A program made the translations under genes and the position numbers. A stretch of DNA of 38,999 bases from Bacteroidales bacterium (lineage in GTDB: Bacteria; Bacteroidota; Bacteroidia; Bacteroidales; UBA932), in contig JAIKYL010000041.1 of assembly GCA_024683255.1 (NCBI GenBank), positions 1 to 38,999 on the forward strand, in the 5' to 3' direction. Under the pieces are notes generated by a model. The model was not told the DNA's origin and ran no database searches. It saw only the letters and a list, made by a program, of their open reading frames with translations. Positions 38,968 to 38,999 of the stretch are shown piece after piece; the first letter of the stretch is position 1, and every line of letters starts with the position of its first letter.

Positions 38968-38999
38968 AAACCCCCGTTCAACACACTCTAGGGCATAAT

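Noticed and set aside
1..38999. CRISPR array or toxin-antitoxin/restriction system
   Set aside because: No regularly spaced direct repeats with unique spacers were seen, and no Cas, restriction or classic toxin-antitoxin pair was recognised; the RelA/SpoT-domain gene is the only candidate and is listed separately.

Overview
This looks like a chromosomal segment of a Bacteroidota bacterium, probably a Bacteroidales species with fairly high GC. The evidence is an Na+-pumping NADH:quinone reductase gene (nqrF), fimbrillin-type lipoproteins, a NusG/UpxY-like antiterminator, tRNAs without an encoded CCA, and many promoters of the Bacteroidota type (TTTG about 19-21 nt before TAnnTTTG). The exact genus cannot be fixed from the sequence alone. 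The window is gene-dense: many genes overlap by 1-8 bp, and I see no phage, CRISPR array or complete insertion sequence.

Layout. 1-1.9 kb: the 3' end of nqrF, then a convergent PhoU-like DUF47 gene. 2.0-4.3 kb: two fimbrillin-like surface lipoproteins. 4.3-9.5 kb, minus strand: a tightly coupled run of NusG-like factor, uvrA and two glycosyltransferases. 9.6-10.5 kb: an Hsp20 gene behind a double palindrome, then a repeat-rich tRNA-Asp locus. 10.6-18.6 kb: a TlpA-like lipoprotein, an EamA transporter, a Na/Pi cotransporter, a rhodanese/metallo-beta-lactamase lipoprotein, a RelA/SpoT-domain protein, a carboxylesterase and a DUF4332 protein. 18.7-21.5 kb: a four-gene operon (unknown, leucine-rich repeat, RluA-type pseudouridine synthase, tcdA), convergent with a sugar-isomerase-like/Fur pair. 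23.1-31.2 kb: SRP RNA, cytidine deaminase, mnmA, a nitroreductase-like protein, an ABC-F ATPase, a GH9 glycosidase and a lipoate ligase. 31.2-36.9 kb: a small membrane protein, an S9 peptidase, unknown proteins, a Tat-exported metallo-beta-lactamase and a class A acid phosphatase. 36.9-39 kb: tRNA-Val, a 43-residue peptide gene, a fimbrillin-like lipoprotein and a 203-bp branched inverted repeat.

Most genes are housekeeping or envelope functions: tRNA modification (MnmA, TcdA), rRNA or tRNA pseudouridylation, DNA repair, protein export, lipoylation, phosphate handling and surface adhesins. There is no single large accessory system. The strongest unexplained signals are: (1) a family of paired hairpin repeats lying inside the reading frames of uvrA, mnmA and the ABC-F gene, in the same orientation and mostly the same frame, with compensatory stem changes; (2) the 203-bp branched inverted repeat at the right end; (3) a truncated copy of the tRNA-Asp 3' end followed by four tight hairpins; (4) -7 promoter boxes only 4-8 nt before the start codon of six genes, implying leaderless or nearly leaderless mRNAs; (5) two copies of TGACAgatTGTCA exactly 21 bp apart before the Hsp20 gene.
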